Below, one piece after another: positions 8,282 through 17,991 of a DNA stretch of 64,000 bases (the first letter of the stretch is position 1; each line of letters begins with the position of its first letter). The DNA lies in NCBI RefSeq assembly GCF_015207755.1, contig NZ_JADEWH010000016.1, positions 1-64,000 on the forward strand, written 5' to 3'. Under the pieces are notes generated by a model. The model had not been told where the DNA came from, did no database searches, and saw only the letters and a program-made list of their open reading frames with translations. The translations under genes were made by a program, and so were the position numbers. Source of the stretch: Nodularia sp. LEGE 06071 (GTDB lineage Bacteria; Cyanobacteriota; Cyanobacteriia; Cyanobacteriales; Nostocaceae).

Positions 8282-9835
8282 ATGAACAGAACCAGAAAAT
8301 CTCTGCTGCTGGCATTCGGCACATCGCTGTTAATTATCCTGACGCAACTAATAGCACCCGTTCCCGCACAAGAACCTGCTGCGCCGACGATCATTATTGA
8401 GACTACCAGCACACCCACAGAAGCCCAGCCTGACGAAACTGAATCGCAACCGCCAGAGTCCCCTGCACTCAGTCCAGAGGAACTTGCGCGTCAGGAAAAA
8501 CTCATAGAAGCAGACCAGCTTTTTCTGGAAGGAAAAATTTCTGAGGCGGAAAAACTGTATCGAGAGGTGAAAGCACCGTTTACCACAAAACTTACAGACC
8601 AAGAACGCAAAGCCGCAATACTTGACCCTCAGCAACTTTCTCCAGCAGGTAAAGTCTATTGGCGGGAATCTACGGCGGGAATTGCCCAGAATCTGCAAAC
8701 AAGAACTGTTGTACCTCTGCAATTATTGGTGGAACAGTATCCAGAATTTATCCCTGGTCATATTCGATTTGCAGAGGTTTTAAAACAGTACAACCGCCCT
8801 CAAGAAGCATTAGAGGTATTAGAACGTGCATCTTCGCTTTATCCCCAGGAATCAACTCTGATTCAAGCTAGAATCACCGCACTAGCTGAAGCTCAAAAAT
8901 GGATGGAAGCGTCTTTAGCGGCGCGTCAATTTGCCCTTCTCAACCCAAATCATCCTCAAGCATCTGAATTTAAAGATTTAGCGGATAAAAATCTCAACAA
9001 CTTCAAATCTCACATTAAATCAGAGATTAGAGGTAATACGATCGCAAATGTGATCACAGGTGCATTAGGTTACGCCGTGACTGGCGGTCTTCAGGGACCC
9101 TTTTCTGCCATTGACTCGACGATTATGCTGTTCAGAGGTGAAGAAGCTATCGGTGAATCGATCGCAACACAGGCCAAAAGACAGTTGGATTTAATCGAGG
9201 ATGAAACTGTGACAGCCTATGTGAATGATATCGGTGAGAAACTGGTGAAGGTCGCAGGAAGGCATGATTTTAAATATGAATTCTTTGTTATTCCTCAAGA
9301 AGACCTCAACGCCTTTGCACTCCCTGGGGGCAAAATCTTTATTAATGCTGGTGCGATCGCTAAAACAAATTCCGAAGCCGAATTAGCGGGTTTAATTGGT
9401 CATGAATTATCTCATACAGTGCTATCTCATGGCTTTCAATTAGTCACCCAAGGAAATCTGATTGCTAATGTCACCCAGTATTTACCTCTAGGCGGTACTA
9501 TCGGTCAACTTTTTGCACTCAATTATAGTCGTGATATGGAACGTCAAGCAGATAATTTCGGTACGCGTTTGATCGTGGCTGGCGGATATGCTGCTGATGG
9601 CTTGCGTAACTTAATGGTGACATTAGAAAAACAACAAAGAAATTTGATTCCCCTTTGGTTATCTTCTCACCCAGGCGGTAGTGAACGAGTTAGTTATTTA
9701 GAAAATTTAATTACCCGTGGGAACTATAACCGTTACGCCTATGAGGGAGTTGAGCGACATTTAGAAGTGCAAACACGGGTGAAACAGCTACTTGAAGAGA
9801 AAAAATCACGAGAGCAAAAAAAATCTCGTTCTTGA
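8282..9835 (+). CDS. M48-family zinc metalloprotease with TPR-like region
   Basis: The 517-residue exported or membrane-anchored protease starts with a hydrophobic signal (LLLAFGTSLLIILTQLIAPV, ending at APVPAQE). A proline/threonine-rich linker and a TPR-like helical region (about 70-230) follow. The M48 peptidase domain (about 260-480) has the zinc motif HELSH at residues 374-378 and the third ligand in the segment DMERQADNFG (Glu420). This is the BepA/HtpX-related architecture, but with the TPR-like part in front of the protease. A role in periplasmic or outer-membrane protein quality control is inferred from the family. Confidence 0.9.
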   Translation: MNRTRKSLLLAFGTSLLIILTQLIAPVPAQEPAAPTIIIETTSTPTEAQPDETESQPPESPALSPEELARQEKLIEADQLFLEGKISEAEKLYREVKAPFTTKLTDQERKAAILDPQQLSPAGKVYWRESTAGIAQNLQTRTVVPLQLLVEQYPEFIPGHIRFAEVLKQYNRPQEALEVLERASSLYPQESTLIQARITALAEAQKWMEASLAARQFALLNPNHPQASEFKDLADKNLNNFKSHIKSEIRGNTIANVITGALGYAVTGGLQGPFSAIDSTIMLFRGEEAIGESIATQAKRQLDLIEDETVTAYVNDIGEKLVKVAGRHDFKYEFFVIPQEDLNAFALPGGKIFINAGAIAKTNSEAELAGLIGHELSHTVLSHGFQLVTQGNLIANVTQYLPLGGTIGQLFALNYSRDMERQADNFGTRLIVAGGYAADGLRNLMVTLEKQQRNLIPLWLSSHPGGSERVSYLENLITRGNYNRYAYEGVERHLEVQTRVKQLLEEKKSREQKKSRS

Positions 9836-9909
9836 TGAATCAAAAGTCCAAAGTTATTCGTCACTTAAGTTATTCAGTTCTCTAACCAATTGACATTGGG
9901 TAATAATTT

Positions 9910-10692
9910 ATGTTTTCACAACCTTTAAAATTGGTATTTTTGAGTAGTATTGGCTTATCTTTATGCCTGGGTAATTCTGTAGCATTTGCTCAATTTAATG
10001 ATTCTACTTCCGGTGATGTTGTTGTCCCAACAATACCTTCAGGCGGGACATCAACGCCCACAGGCATACCAACAGGCACACCCACAACTACACCAAATGT
10101 AACTAGTGGGACTCGGTTCACCTGTCAATTTTACAATGGACAGTACACGGTCATGTATCAGCCACAAAATATTCCAGGGCAATTCTTTCCTTGGGCAGCA
10201 CCGGCGACTTTGGGTGGTGGTTGGAGTCCAGAAAAACGCTGTGCAGCGATCGCCAGTCGTTTAGAATTATATCGCCCCGATGGTTTACAAGAACTTCAGA
10301 CAGCTGTAGAAAATAATGAAAATATTGTCTGTGTGACTACAGAGACTAATCCTTTTTGCCGCATTGTGCTGACAGTACCCCGTGGACAAGATCCCTTTGT
10401 GGTACGCAATAGCGTTTTCCAAAACTTGATGACTGCTGATAGTGGACAACAAACGTTAGCTGTCAACACTTATGGCGATTCCAGTGGGGGAGGAGTGAAT
10501 GGATTATACAACTTAGGCCGCTCACTTCTTGGTGGTGGTAACAATCGGGCGAATGCATCTAGAAGTGGGATCAATTTGAAACCTTACCTCGCGCCTCAAG
10601 ATGGCGGGACTCTGCGACAAAATGGCGCAGCAAGTAATTCTCAGCCTCAACCTCAAAGCCCTAATCGGTTGAATCCTGGTAATTTTCGTTGA
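9910..10692 (+). CDS. COP23-domain exported protein
   Basis: The 260-residue protein has a signal peptide (LVFLSSIGLSLCLGNSVAFA). A threonine/proline linker leads to the COP23 domain (about 65-180), recognisable from TCQFYNGQYTVMYQP, WSPEKRCAAIASRLELYR and four conserved cysteines. COP23 was named for a circadian-oscillating membrane protein of cyanobacteria; its biochemical role is unknown. The C-terminal 70 residues are Gly/Asn/Gln-rich. It follows the protease gene by 74 bp in the same direction and may be co-transcribed. Its last 32 bp overlap the 3' end of the opposite-strand hydrolase gene. Confidence 0.85.
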   Translation: MFSQPLKLVFLSSIGLSLCLGNSVAFAQFNDSTSGDVVVPTIPSGGTSTPTGIPTGTPTTTPNVTSGTRFTCQFYNGQYTVMYQPQNIPGQFFPWAAPATLGGGWSPEKRCAAIASRLELYRPDGLQELQTAVENNENIVCVTTETNPFCRIVLTVPRGQDPFVVRNSVFQNLMTADSGQQTLAVNTYGDSSGGGVNGLYNLGRSLLGGGNNRANASRSGINLKPYLAPQDGGTLRQNGAASNSQPQPQSPNRLNPGNFR

Positions 10693-11557
10693 TCATCCCC
10701 CTACCAACCAATTTATGAGTGAATAATGGCGATCGCTCGTTTTTCTTCAGAATCTTGGTAAACTCTCTCAAAATATTTTCATATCTTTCACCAGCTACCC
10801 AGAAAAAATCATTATGAGTTGCATCTTCCACCCATAATGCCAGCTTTGGTGACGGTGCAGCAGCATATAACTTTTTAGCATGAGCAAGAGGAATCGTCTC
10901 ATCAGCTTTACCGTGCATAATCAATACTGGACAAGTGACTTGTTGGATTTTGTCTATATTATTGAACTTATCAAATGGCAAAATTTTCGCAGGTATGATG
11001 ACTTGAAAAGCAGAAGTAAAAGTGCTTTCGAGAATTAAACCCCCCACAGGCTGGCGCACCGCTAAATCTACTGCTGAACCCCCTCCCACGGAACGTCCAA
11101 AAACAATAATATTCTGTGGGAGTATCTTTAAATCTTGGACTAAATAGTTGTAAGCAGCATCAATATCATGATAAGCGTTCTTTTCCGTGGGTATACCTGC
11201 GCTTGTACCATAACCGCGATAATCATAAGCCAAGACATTGAAACCAAAATCACGCAATTTTTCTAGAAGTTGTTTAATGTCGCCTAAATCTTCAGCATTA
11301 CCATGAGCATAAAGAATTGTATAATTAGCTGTAGGATTCACTAAATGCACTGCTGAAATTTTCGTTTCGCCCTGACTCTTTAACTTTAATATTTCTTCAG
11401 TATCTTGATAGCTAGATGGTTGAGGTAAGAAAATCATCCTATCTGCACGAAAATAAACATATCCAGCAAAAAATAAATATATAAAAATTAAAGATTTTAA
11501 CAATCTTTTCCAGGATAAATCACCAATTAAAACTTTTTTGAGACGCTGTTTATCCAT
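10661..11557 (-). CDS. Alpha/beta hydrolase, BEM46-like
   Basis: A 298-residue serine hydrolase with an N-terminal membrane anchor (about 18-36) and basic residues before it. The fold is marked by the oxyanion region YAHGNAEDLGDI, the nucleophile elbow GRSVGGGSA, the acid-loop segment HGKADETIPLAHA and the histidine in DATHNDFF. This is the BEM46/ABHD13-like group, probably acting on an ester or lipid substrate at the membrane; the substrate is unknown. It overlaps tail-to-tail with the COP23 gene. Confidence 0.88.
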   Translation of the reverse strand: MDKQRLKKVLIGDLSWKRLLKSLIFIYLFFAGYVYFRADRMIFLPQPSSYQDTEEILKLKSQGETKISAVHLVNPTANYTILYAHGNAEDLGDIKQLLEKLRDFGFNVLAYDYRGYGTSAGIPTEKNAYHDIDAAYNYLVQDLKILPQNIIVFGRSVGGGSAVDLAVRQPVGGLILESTFTSAFQVIIPAKILPFDKFNNIDKIQQVTCPVLIMHGKADETIPLAHAKKLYAAAPSPKLALWVEDATHNDFFWVAGERYENILREFTKILKKNERSPLFTHKLVGRGMINENYQDSTD

Positions 11558-11663
11558 TTGACTTTTGTTTTGCTGTAAAGTGCAAGTTTAATTTATTTAA
11601 ACGAACCGCCAAGACGCAAAGAACGCCAAGGGAAGAAGGTTTAATAGGTTTTTTGCATATAAT

Positions 11664-13772
11664 CTATATTTTTACCGCATTGGGTGATAAAGCCTGAATT
11701 AATGCCTTTGCTTTTAGGCAAGCTTCCTCAAATTCAGCTTCAGGATCGGATAATGCCACAATACCACCACCGATGCCAATAGAAGTACCATTGGGAGTTA
11801 AAAGTGCAGTCCGGATCACAATATTTAAGTCTGCTGCACCATTCAGCGCTAAAAACCCAATTGCGCCTGAATAAACTCCACGTGCTTCTTGCTCTAATTC
11901 ATCGATAATTTTCATAGTCCTAATTTTCGGCGCACCTGTCATCGAACCACCAGGAAATGCCTTTTTGATGCAGTCTGTAGCCTTCATATCTGGGAGCAAG
12001 CAACCCCGAATTGTACTGACAAGTTGATGCACTGTGGCATAAGTTTCTACATCCATCAATTTTGGCACGTGGATACTGCCGACTTCACAGACTAAGCCTA
12101 AATCGTTGCGTAACAAATCTACAATCATCAAGTTTTCAGCCCGGTCTTTTTCGCTGTGACGCAATTGTTCACAAAGTATTTGATCTTCTGCGGGAGTCTG
12201 TCCACGTCTGGAAGTACCTTTGATCGGCTTCGTTTCTACCCAACCGGCGCGGTCAATGCGTAAAAATCTTTCTGGAGATGAACAAGCGATCGCAATTTCA
12301 CCAAAGCGCAGAAATGCTGAGTAAGGTGCTGGATTAACTCGCCGTAAGGTGCGATAAAATTCCAGTGGATTAGGGGTGCTGTCTGTATAAAGCTTGTTAG
12401 TTAAACAAATTTGGTAACTCTCCCCCTCCTTAATTTCACTTAGACACTTTTGAATATCATCTATGTAAGTCTCGTGAGAGCGACTGAAGCGGAAAACTAC
12501 AGGTTCTTTGCTACCAATCGCTAGAATAGGCGGAAGGGGAGCTAGAGTGCGAAGTTGTTTCTCTGTTGACTCAAACCAAGCTTGTGCTTGTGTCGTTTCT
12601 TGGTTTTTGATCAGACATACCAAATATACAGTCTGTTCTTCGTGGTCAAACACAATGATTTGATCAGCTAAAAGAAACATAGCATCGGGAAGCGACGCAG
12701 AATGAACTAGCTCAGATCCACATTCTGCCTTGAGTTCATAACCAAAGTAGCCCACAAACCCACAATTGAAGTCAAAAGGTAGGTGATCAGATTTACACTG
12801 TCTGTAATCAATTTCCCGTTTGAGATAATCAAAAATACTTTCTGTGCGGCGTGTCACCGTACTTGACTGAGTAATAGTTATTTCTTTACTTTGGGTATGG
12901 TACTCAACCAACAAGCTATTTAAACCACCACTCCCTCCCATAAAGGAGAAACGAGAAAGACCAGTTTCAACTAAGCTGCTATCAAGCCAAAAAGCATGAG
13001 TATCTTCCCCAAATAAATGCACAAATACCTGTTCTGCATCCAGATAGATATCTAATTTTTTACTGCAAACTTGGTACTGAGCATCAGAAGAGGCTGGGGG
13101 GCTGGGGTGCTGTTGTAGTGGTGAAAAAACTTCCCCGTTTCTAGTGCATATTCCTAATTGATTTTGAGTAAATTTTTCGGTAATATCTCGGAAATTTTCT
13201 AAAAGTTTTCTACCATATTCTGTACAGATCGATTCTGGATGAAACTGTACGCCCCAAAATGGTAAATATCGATGACGCAGCGCCATTATCAGTCCTTCTT
13301 CAGTCCAAGCTACTTTTTCCAGACAGCTGGGTAAATCTTCTGCAACTATTAAGGAGTGGTAGCGGACAACAGAAAAGCCATGCGGAATCCCCTTAAATAA
13401 TTCAGATTCATTATGATATATCTTACTCAATCGCCCGTGCCTAATTTCTGGCGCATGAATCACAGTTCCACCATAGACATGAGCTAGTCCTTGATGACCG
13501 AGACAAACGCCCAATAGGGGTACATTTACCTTTTGAATCACTTCTCGACAGATACCAAAATCTTCAGACTTTTCTGGACGACCGGGGCCGGGAGAAATGA
13601 CAACATTGTCGAATTTGAGTTTTTTTAAGTCCTTCCAGTCAATTTGATCGTTACGAATTACTAGGGGAAGTTCTCCATTGACTTCGGCGATCATCTGATA
13701 GAGATTAAATGTATAAGAATCGTAGTTATCAATGATCAGCGATCGCACTTCATGTTTCCCCTGTTGATCCAA
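11664..13772 (-). CDS. pabB: Fused aminodeoxychorismate synthase (PabA-PabB)
   Basis: The 702-residue fusion makes 4-amino-4-deoxychorismate from chorismate and glutamine, the first step of p-aminobenzoate and folate synthesis. Residues about 10-200 are a glutamine amidotransferase with the triad Cys (GVCLGHQGLAHVYGG) and His/Glu (GVQFHPES). Residues about 240-700 are the chorismate-binding part. The loop PIKGTSRRG carries the lysine typical of PabB, where TrpE has PIAGT/PISGT. The order (amidotransferase first) also fits PabAB rather than the cyanobacterial/rhizobial TrpEG fusion. It stands alone between the hydrolase and ssb. Confidence 0.88.
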   Translation of the reverse strand: MDQQGKHEVRSLIIDNYDSYTFNLYQMIAEVNGELPLVIRNDQIDWKDLKKLKFDNVVISPGPGRPEKSEDFGICREVIQKVNVPLLGVCLGHQGLAHVYGGTVIHAPEIRHGRLSKIYHNESELFKGIPHGFSVVRYHSLIVAEDLPSCLEKVAWTEEGLIMALRHRYLPFWGVQFHPESICTEYGRKLLENFRDITEKFTQNQLGICTRNGEVFSPLQQHPSPPASSDAQYQVCSKKLDIYLDAEQVFVHLFGEDTHAFWLDSSLVETGLSRFSFMGGSGGLNSLLVEYHTQSKEITITQSSTVTRRTESIFDYLKREIDYRQCKSDHLPFDFNCGFVGYFGYELKAECGSELVHSASLPDAMFLLADQIIVFDHEEQTVYLVCLIKNQETTQAQAWFESTEKQLRTLAPLPPILAIGSKEPVVFRFSRSHETYIDDIQKCLSEIKEGESYQICLTNKLYTDSTPNPLEFYRTLRRVNPAPYSAFLRFGEIAIACSSPERFLRIDRAGWVETKPIKGTSRRGQTPAEDQILCEQLRHSEKDRAENLMIVDLLRNDLGLVCEVGSIHVPKLMDVETYATVHQLVSTIRGCLLPDMKATDCIKKAFPGGSMTGAPKIRTMKIIDELEQEARGVYSGAIGFLALNGAADLNIVIRTALLTPNGTSIGIGGGIVALSDPEAEFEEACLKAKALIQALSPNAVKI

Positions 13773-13899
13773 AGTCCAAAACTCAGAAAAGGATGAGACA
13801 CCTGTGTGAGATACAGACAGCTCATCCTTGACTAATTAATTCTAATTTCCCAGTAAAAATATTGAGTATAGACCGATTAATCGCGTCTGTACTGACTAC

Positions 13900-14442
13900 T
13901 TAGAAAGGAATATCATCTGGGTCTGGTTCTTGCTCTTTGACTGGAGGATAAGTGGTGCGCTCAAAATTTTGGGGTGGGGGTGTGGGTACGAACTTTGTCG
14001 GCTGAGGAGCAACGCTAACGGGAGCTGTAGCCGGGCTGGTTACTGGATGTAACTCTACTTGGTTCTGTGAAGATGAAACTGCTGGGGCTGTTGCGGTGTC
14101 TGATGGAGTGATAGTTGTTGATGGTGATGAACCCAAACCACTTCCTAAAGGTTGAATCTGTTGTACTACCAATTCAGCACGTTTTTCTTTAAAACCTTCT
14201 TGACGCTCCACAGTATGCATCCCTAAGCGTCCTGCTAAGATGACGCGATCGCCTATATGATAATTTTGCTGAATTTCTGTAGCCATATTCCCCCAGCCCA
14301 CCACTTTTAAGGTGACTAACTGGTCTTCTGCGCGCTGAGAATTGGGAAACTGCACCAGCATTTCCGTGATGGCTAAGTTATCGGCGGTATAGCGTAATTG
14401 TGGTTCTTGAATGATTTCTGCCATTAAAACGCAGCTATTCAT
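13900..14442 (-). CDS. ssb: Single-stranded DNA-binding protein
   Basis: A 180-residue SSB. The N-terminal OB fold (1-105) shows the family pattern (NSCVLMAEIIQEPQLRYT, VVGWGNMATEIQQNYHIGDR, GRLGMHTVERQEGFKEKRAE). A disordered Ser/Thr/Pro/Gln-rich linker ends in the acidic tip PDDIPF, which recruits replication and repair proteins. ATG 14442 is preceded by AGGAGGAT, a strong ribosome-binding site. It covers single-stranded DNA in replication and repair and possibly during transformation. Confidence 0.95.
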   Translation of the reverse strand: MNSCVLMAEIIQEPQLRYTADNLAITEMLVQFPNSQRAEDQLVTLKVVGWGNMATEIQQNYHIGDRVILAGRLGMHTVERQEGFKEKRAELVVQQIQPLGSGLGSSPSTTITPSDTATAPAVSSSQNQVELHPVTSPATAPVSVAPQPTKFVPTPPPQNFERTTYPPVKEQEPDPDDIPF

Positions 14443-14687
14443 GAAATCCTCCTGACTGTAAAAATACTGTGTGGGAAATAAGGGTTTTATTAGCTAAATA
14501 TTTGTAATTTGCCTGAATAAATTTCTGACAACATTTTCAGCTTGGGTCTTTTCTAGCATAAAAGCCAAGCGACAGTTTTGAACAGCATTTGGGATGCTAA
14601 TCTCTACTTTCGCTTGACTACAACGAGCATTGGATTCTGCATGAGTAGTACAATTATACCATTCAACGACAGAAAAAATACTGCAAG

Positions 14688-15920
14688 TTAAGTTTGGACA
14701 TGGACAGGAAAAATCCCCAAGCCAATTAACCGCCCTGGAAGGTCGCGTAAAATGGGCAAGCGTAACCAAACCGGAGGTTTAAAAGTCTGCTGTGATTTAA
14801 GAACCGGAGCTAAAACTCGTTTCTGAATTAAGCTCTGAAATGCTTGAATAAACCGGGTAGGTAACTCTCGTTGGCGCTGCACTTTTGCTAAATCACTCAG
14901 TTCTATATGTTTGTTTTTCAGAGGTTGACTGAGGATATTGGCAGCTACGACAGCATCCTGAATTGCATAGTTAATACCCACTCCTCCCACTGGGGACATA
15001 ATATGAGCCGCATCACCTATGAGTAACAGTCCCGGACGATACCAGCGTTTGACGAAACTGGATTCCACACAGAGAAAGAATACCTGTGACCAATCTTGTA
15101 AATGTTCGATGCGCGTGCTTAAACTTGGCACAACTTCGACTACAGATTTTTTCAATTCCTCTAACCCAGCAGCCCGAATCTGCTGATAACCACCTTTAGG
15201 AATCACATAGGCAAGTTGCCACTCATCACCACGATCCAGCATAGCCACAATCCGACCTTGAGCAAGGTTTCCTATGCCTCCTTCTGGGTCTTCTGGGTGA
15301 TGGGGTAAACGGAACCAGAGAACATCCATTGGCGGCGAAGCTTGAATAGACTCAAAACCACCCAGTTGTCTTAAACGTGAGTGACGACCATCTGCACCCA
15401 CTGTCAGTACAGCCCGGACTTCATGCCAGCCGCCGCCTTGCCGATAACGGACACCTTGAATTACGCCATTTTCCTCAATTAATTCCTGCACATTCGCACC
15501 CATGACTAAGTGAAAATTCGGATATTTTGCTGCTTCTTGGGTGATGAACTCCAGAAATTTTACCTGGGGCATCATTGTGATGTAAGGATAGCGGGTTTTC
15601 AGGTGACTAAAATCGGCTAAGGTGACGGTATTTTCAGGAGTGCGAATCCTCAGACTGTGCATTTTTGCATGGGGTAGTTGTAGCAAGCGATCGCTTAACC
15701 CCAACTCTTCCATAATTTCCATTACCGAGGGGTGAATTGTGTCCCCCCGAAAGTCCCGGTCAAAATCTTTATGCGCTTCCAACAAGGTTACAGAAACGCC
15801 TTGACGTGCTAAGAGTAGTCCCAAAACCGCCCCGGCTGGACCACCACCGACAATACAACAATCGGTAGTTGTTACATCTACAATTTCATGGACAGGATTT
15901 TCAGTTACATCGGTAGTCAT
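14688..15920 (-). CDS. FAD-dependent monooxygenase, UbiH/PHBH type
   Basis: A 410-residue flavoprotein of the aromatic hydroxylase class. It has the dinucleotide-binding GGGPAGAVLGLLLARQGVSV near the N-terminus, the DG motif (VGADGRHSRLR, about 165) and the GD motif (LLIGDAAHIMSPVGGVG, about 300) that binds the FAD ribityl chain. Such enzymes hydroxylate aromatic or isoprenoid compounds; the substrate cannot be told here. Members with VSPVGGVGINYAIQDA are usually close to geranylgeranyl-reductase/UbiH relatives. Transcribed alone, divergent from the ABC ATPase. Confidence 0.88.
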   Translation of the reverse strand: MTTDVTENPVHEIVDVTTTDCCIVGGGPAGAVLGLLLARQGVSVTLLEAHKDFDRDFRGDTIHPSVMEIMEELGLSDRLLQLPHAKMHSLRIRTPENTVTLADFSHLKTRYPYITMMPQVKFLEFITQEAAKYPNFHLVMGANVQELIEENGVIQGVRYRQGGGWHEVRAVLTVGADGRHSRLRQLGGFESIQASPPMDVLWFRLPHHPEDPEGGIGNLAQGRIVAMLDRGDEWQLAYVIPKGGYQQIRAAGLEELKKSVVEVVPSLSTRIEHLQDWSQVFFLCVESSFVKRWYRPGLLLIGDAAHIMSPVGGVGINYAIQDAVVAANILSQPLKNKHIELSDLAKVQRQRELPTRFIQAFQSLIQKRVLAPVLKSQQTFKPPVWLRLPILRDLPGRLIGLGIFPVHVQT

Positions 15921-16080
15921 GAGAATACCTACTGATACTGCGATAAATCTAGGGTAGTTTGCTCTTTTTGCTGACAGCTATTTTTTACTTTTCGTCGTCA
16001 CAGGTAACATATATCATGGGCGCTGAATGTTCCGCTTTGTGGAATCAGTTATCCATTGCATACCATTACCCCAAATACTC

Positions 16081-17373
16081 GTGGCGCAAGTTGTCTTAGA
16101 AAATATCTATAAAAGTTTTCCCCAGCGCAAGGGGGAAAGTGTAGCTGCTCCAACCTCTCCTAGCGATCGCCAAAAAAATGATCCAACTCCAGAAACAGAC
16201 ATTATTACTGTCTTACGGCGAATTAACCTAACTATCGCCGATGGTGAATTTATGGTGCTTGTCGGTCCTTCGGGTTGTGGTAAAAGCACTCTACTGCGGT
16301 TAATCGCTGGGTTGGAAGCAATGACAGGAGGAAATATTACTGTAGGCGATCGCCTAATCAATGATCTACCTCCCAAAGAAAGAGACATTGCAATGGTGTT
16401 TCAAAATTACGCCCTCTATCCCCACATGACGGTGTATGACAACATCGCCTTTGGACTCCGCCGGCGAGAATTAGAGCATCGGGAAACTCAGGACTCTTCA
16501 CTTCCTGATTGGGCGAAAAATCTGCTGGTGGGTGTTACCAGAAAGTTACCTAAAGGACTGCGTTACATTTCAGACAGAGAAAGGCAAGTAGACCAGCAAG
16601 TAAGAAATGTGGCTCAATTATTGCAAATGGAAACCTTGCTGAATCGCTTACCCAAACAGCTATCTGGGGGACAAAGACAACGGGTAGCATTAGGAAGAGC
16701 GATCGCCCGTGATCCTCAAGTGTTTTTAATGGATGAACCCCTTTCTAACTTGGATGCAAAACTCCGCGCCGAAACTCGCGCCCAAATTGTCAAATTGCAA
16801 CGCCAACTAGGAACTACGACGATTTACGTTACCCACGACCAAACCGAAGCGATGACAATGGGCGATCGCATTGCGATTATGAATCAAGGTCAGATTCAGC
16901 AAGTAGCTTCCCCATTAGAACTTTATAACCGCCCTGCAAACCGCTTTGTCGCCGAGTTTATTGGTTCACCACCGATGAATTTTATTCCTGTAACATTTCA
17001 TGCGCCGTTGTTAATTACTCATCATAATTTCCGTCTTACCCTCCCAGAAACTTGGGAAACAGCGCTGCGAAAATACGATAAGCAAACCATTATTTTAGGT
17101 ATTCGCCCAGAACATTTAATTTTGAGCGTACCTGCGACCAAAAATTTACCCGTAAAAGTAGACTTAGTAGAAAATCTGGGTAATGATTCTTTCCTAGCAG
17201 TGAGAATTTCAGAACCAGAATCTCAAATTATTCATACAGATAATTATCTCCAAGTACGAATACCACCAGATAGATTAGTAAGTGTTGGTGAGCAATTATG
17301 GTTATCGTTAAATCCCGAAAGACTGCACTTTTTTGATCCTCACACCGAGTCAGCAATCTTTCCCAGAACTTAA
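16081..17373 (+). CDS. ABC transporter ATPase, MalK/UgpC type
   Basis: An ATPase subunit of a sugar or glycerol-phosphate type importer. Walker A GPSGCGKST, Q-loop FQNYALYPHMTVYDN, signature LSGGQRQRVALGRA, Walker B VFLMDEPLSNLDAKLR and the H-loop YVTHDQTEAMT are all present. The C-terminal third is a TOBE-type regulatory domain. I choose GTG 16081 (MAQVVLENIYKSF) because the family starts there; an in-frame ATG lies at 16027 and would add 18 residues of unlikely sequence. Two insertions are unusual: about 25 polar residues after SFPQRKG, and about 35 residues between the Q-loop and the signature. The permease genes are not adjacent. Confidence 0.92.
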   Translation: MAQVVLENIYKSFPQRKGESVAAPTSPSDRQKNDPTPETDIITVLRRINLTIADGEFMVLVGPSGCGKSTLLRLIAGLEAMTGGNITVGDRLINDLPPKERDIAMVFQNYALYPHMTVYDNIAFGLRRRELEHRETQDSSLPDWAKNLLVGVTRKLPKGLRYISDRERQVDQQVRNVAQLLQMETLLNRLPKQLSGGQRQRVALGRAIARDPQVFLMDEPLSNLDAKLRAETRAQIVKLQRQLGTTTIYVTHDQTEAMTMGDRIAIMNQGQIQQVASPLELYNRPANRFVAEFIGSPPMNFIPVTFHAPLLITHHNFRLTLPETWETALRKYDKQTIILGIRPEHLILSVPATKNLPVKVDLVENLGNDSFLAVRISEPESQIIHTDNYLQVRIPPDRLVSVGEQLWLSLNPERLHFFDPHTESAIFPRT

Positions 17374-17464
17374 AATCGATAATATATTTTATGCGTCGAA
17401 ATTCGATTTTTTACAAGCTGTTTCAACAATAGCCTAATCTGTTATTTCAACTAAGTAAGTCAAC

Positions 17465-17555
17465 ATAATTAAACATAAAACATTGAGGATATAGATCCCC
17501 GACTTCTCGAAGAAGTCGGGGATCTGGGGATTACGTTTTTTAATTTGAGCTACTT
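17465..17555. repeat. Interspersed hairpin repeat, copy A
   Basis: It starts AATTAAACATAAAAC, contains the inverted repeat GATCCCCGACTTCT / AGAAGTCGGGGATC, and ends ATTACGTTTTTT...GAGCTACTTA. Nearly identical copies are at 20615-20683 (shorter) and 25651-25743. All three lie just past the 3' end of a gene, here the ABC ATPase. Confidence 0.85.
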
Positions 17556-17630
17556 ACTAGACCGGAAATATTCGTGGTATATCTGTAGCTAAGTTAGAAA
17601 ACATCAGAAATTTGCCTACTGTACTTAGCC

Positions 17631-17888
17631 ATGACCCAAGACTTATCCGGTAAAAATCTCAGAGGTCATTCTTTCAAAGGTCAAAACCTTGAGGGTGCAA
17701 ATTTTAGTGGTGCTGATTTTACTGGTGCTAACTTCACAAATGCTCAAGCTCGACTGTAAAAGCGTTGGGCGTTATTTCTAGTTTTGCTTTCTTGTTTGGT
17801 CTCAAATTATACTTTTACTGTTACTTTACTTGAGTTTTGTCAGTCAATCAGAGAAATGGTGTCGATTACGGTATTATCAAGAGGTTAA
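17631..17888 (+). pseudogene. Truncated pentapeptide-repeat membrane protein (nonsense mutation)
   Basis: ATG 17631 opens a 42-codon frame whose product contains SGKNLRGHSF, EGANFSGADFTGANF: A(N/D)FxG pentapeptides. It stops at TAA 17757. The same frame continues without interruption as KRWALFLVLLSCLVSNYTFT, a basic residue pair followed by a membrane-like helix, until 17888. The layout (short pentapeptide block, then hydrophobic helix) matches the start of the intact protein at 18493, so the TAA is probably a CAA-to-TAA nonsense mutation in a paralogue. It is also truncated downstream. Confidence 0.65.
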
Positions 17889-17991
17889 TTGCTGTCAATC
17901 GCCTTTGCATCTAGCAAAGACTGCATAAGTTAACTTCACTGTCACCTATCGCTTTTTTAGAAAATCAGTAAAAGCTACTAAACCAAAAAAT

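Noticed and set aside
8348-8722. Minus-strand frame inside the M48 protease gene
   Set aside because: Pure antisense of a well-supported gene; Arg/Phe/Cys-rich composition typical of shadow frames.
11664-13772. Anthranilate synthase (TrpEG) as the identity of the fused chorismate enzyme
   Set aside because: Amidotransferase-first order and the PIKGT loop point to PabAB.
14494-14769. Minus-strand frame with several cysteines just after the FAD monooxygenase gene
   Set aside because: Half of it overlaps the monooxygenase and the rest has no good start or ribosome-binding site. The segment WYNCTTHAESNARCSQAKVE looks protein-like, so a small gene cannot be fully excluded.
16027-16080. Longer start for the ABC ATPase at ATG 16027
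   Set aside because: The added residues are not part of the family, and the GTG at 16081 gives the standard N-terminus.
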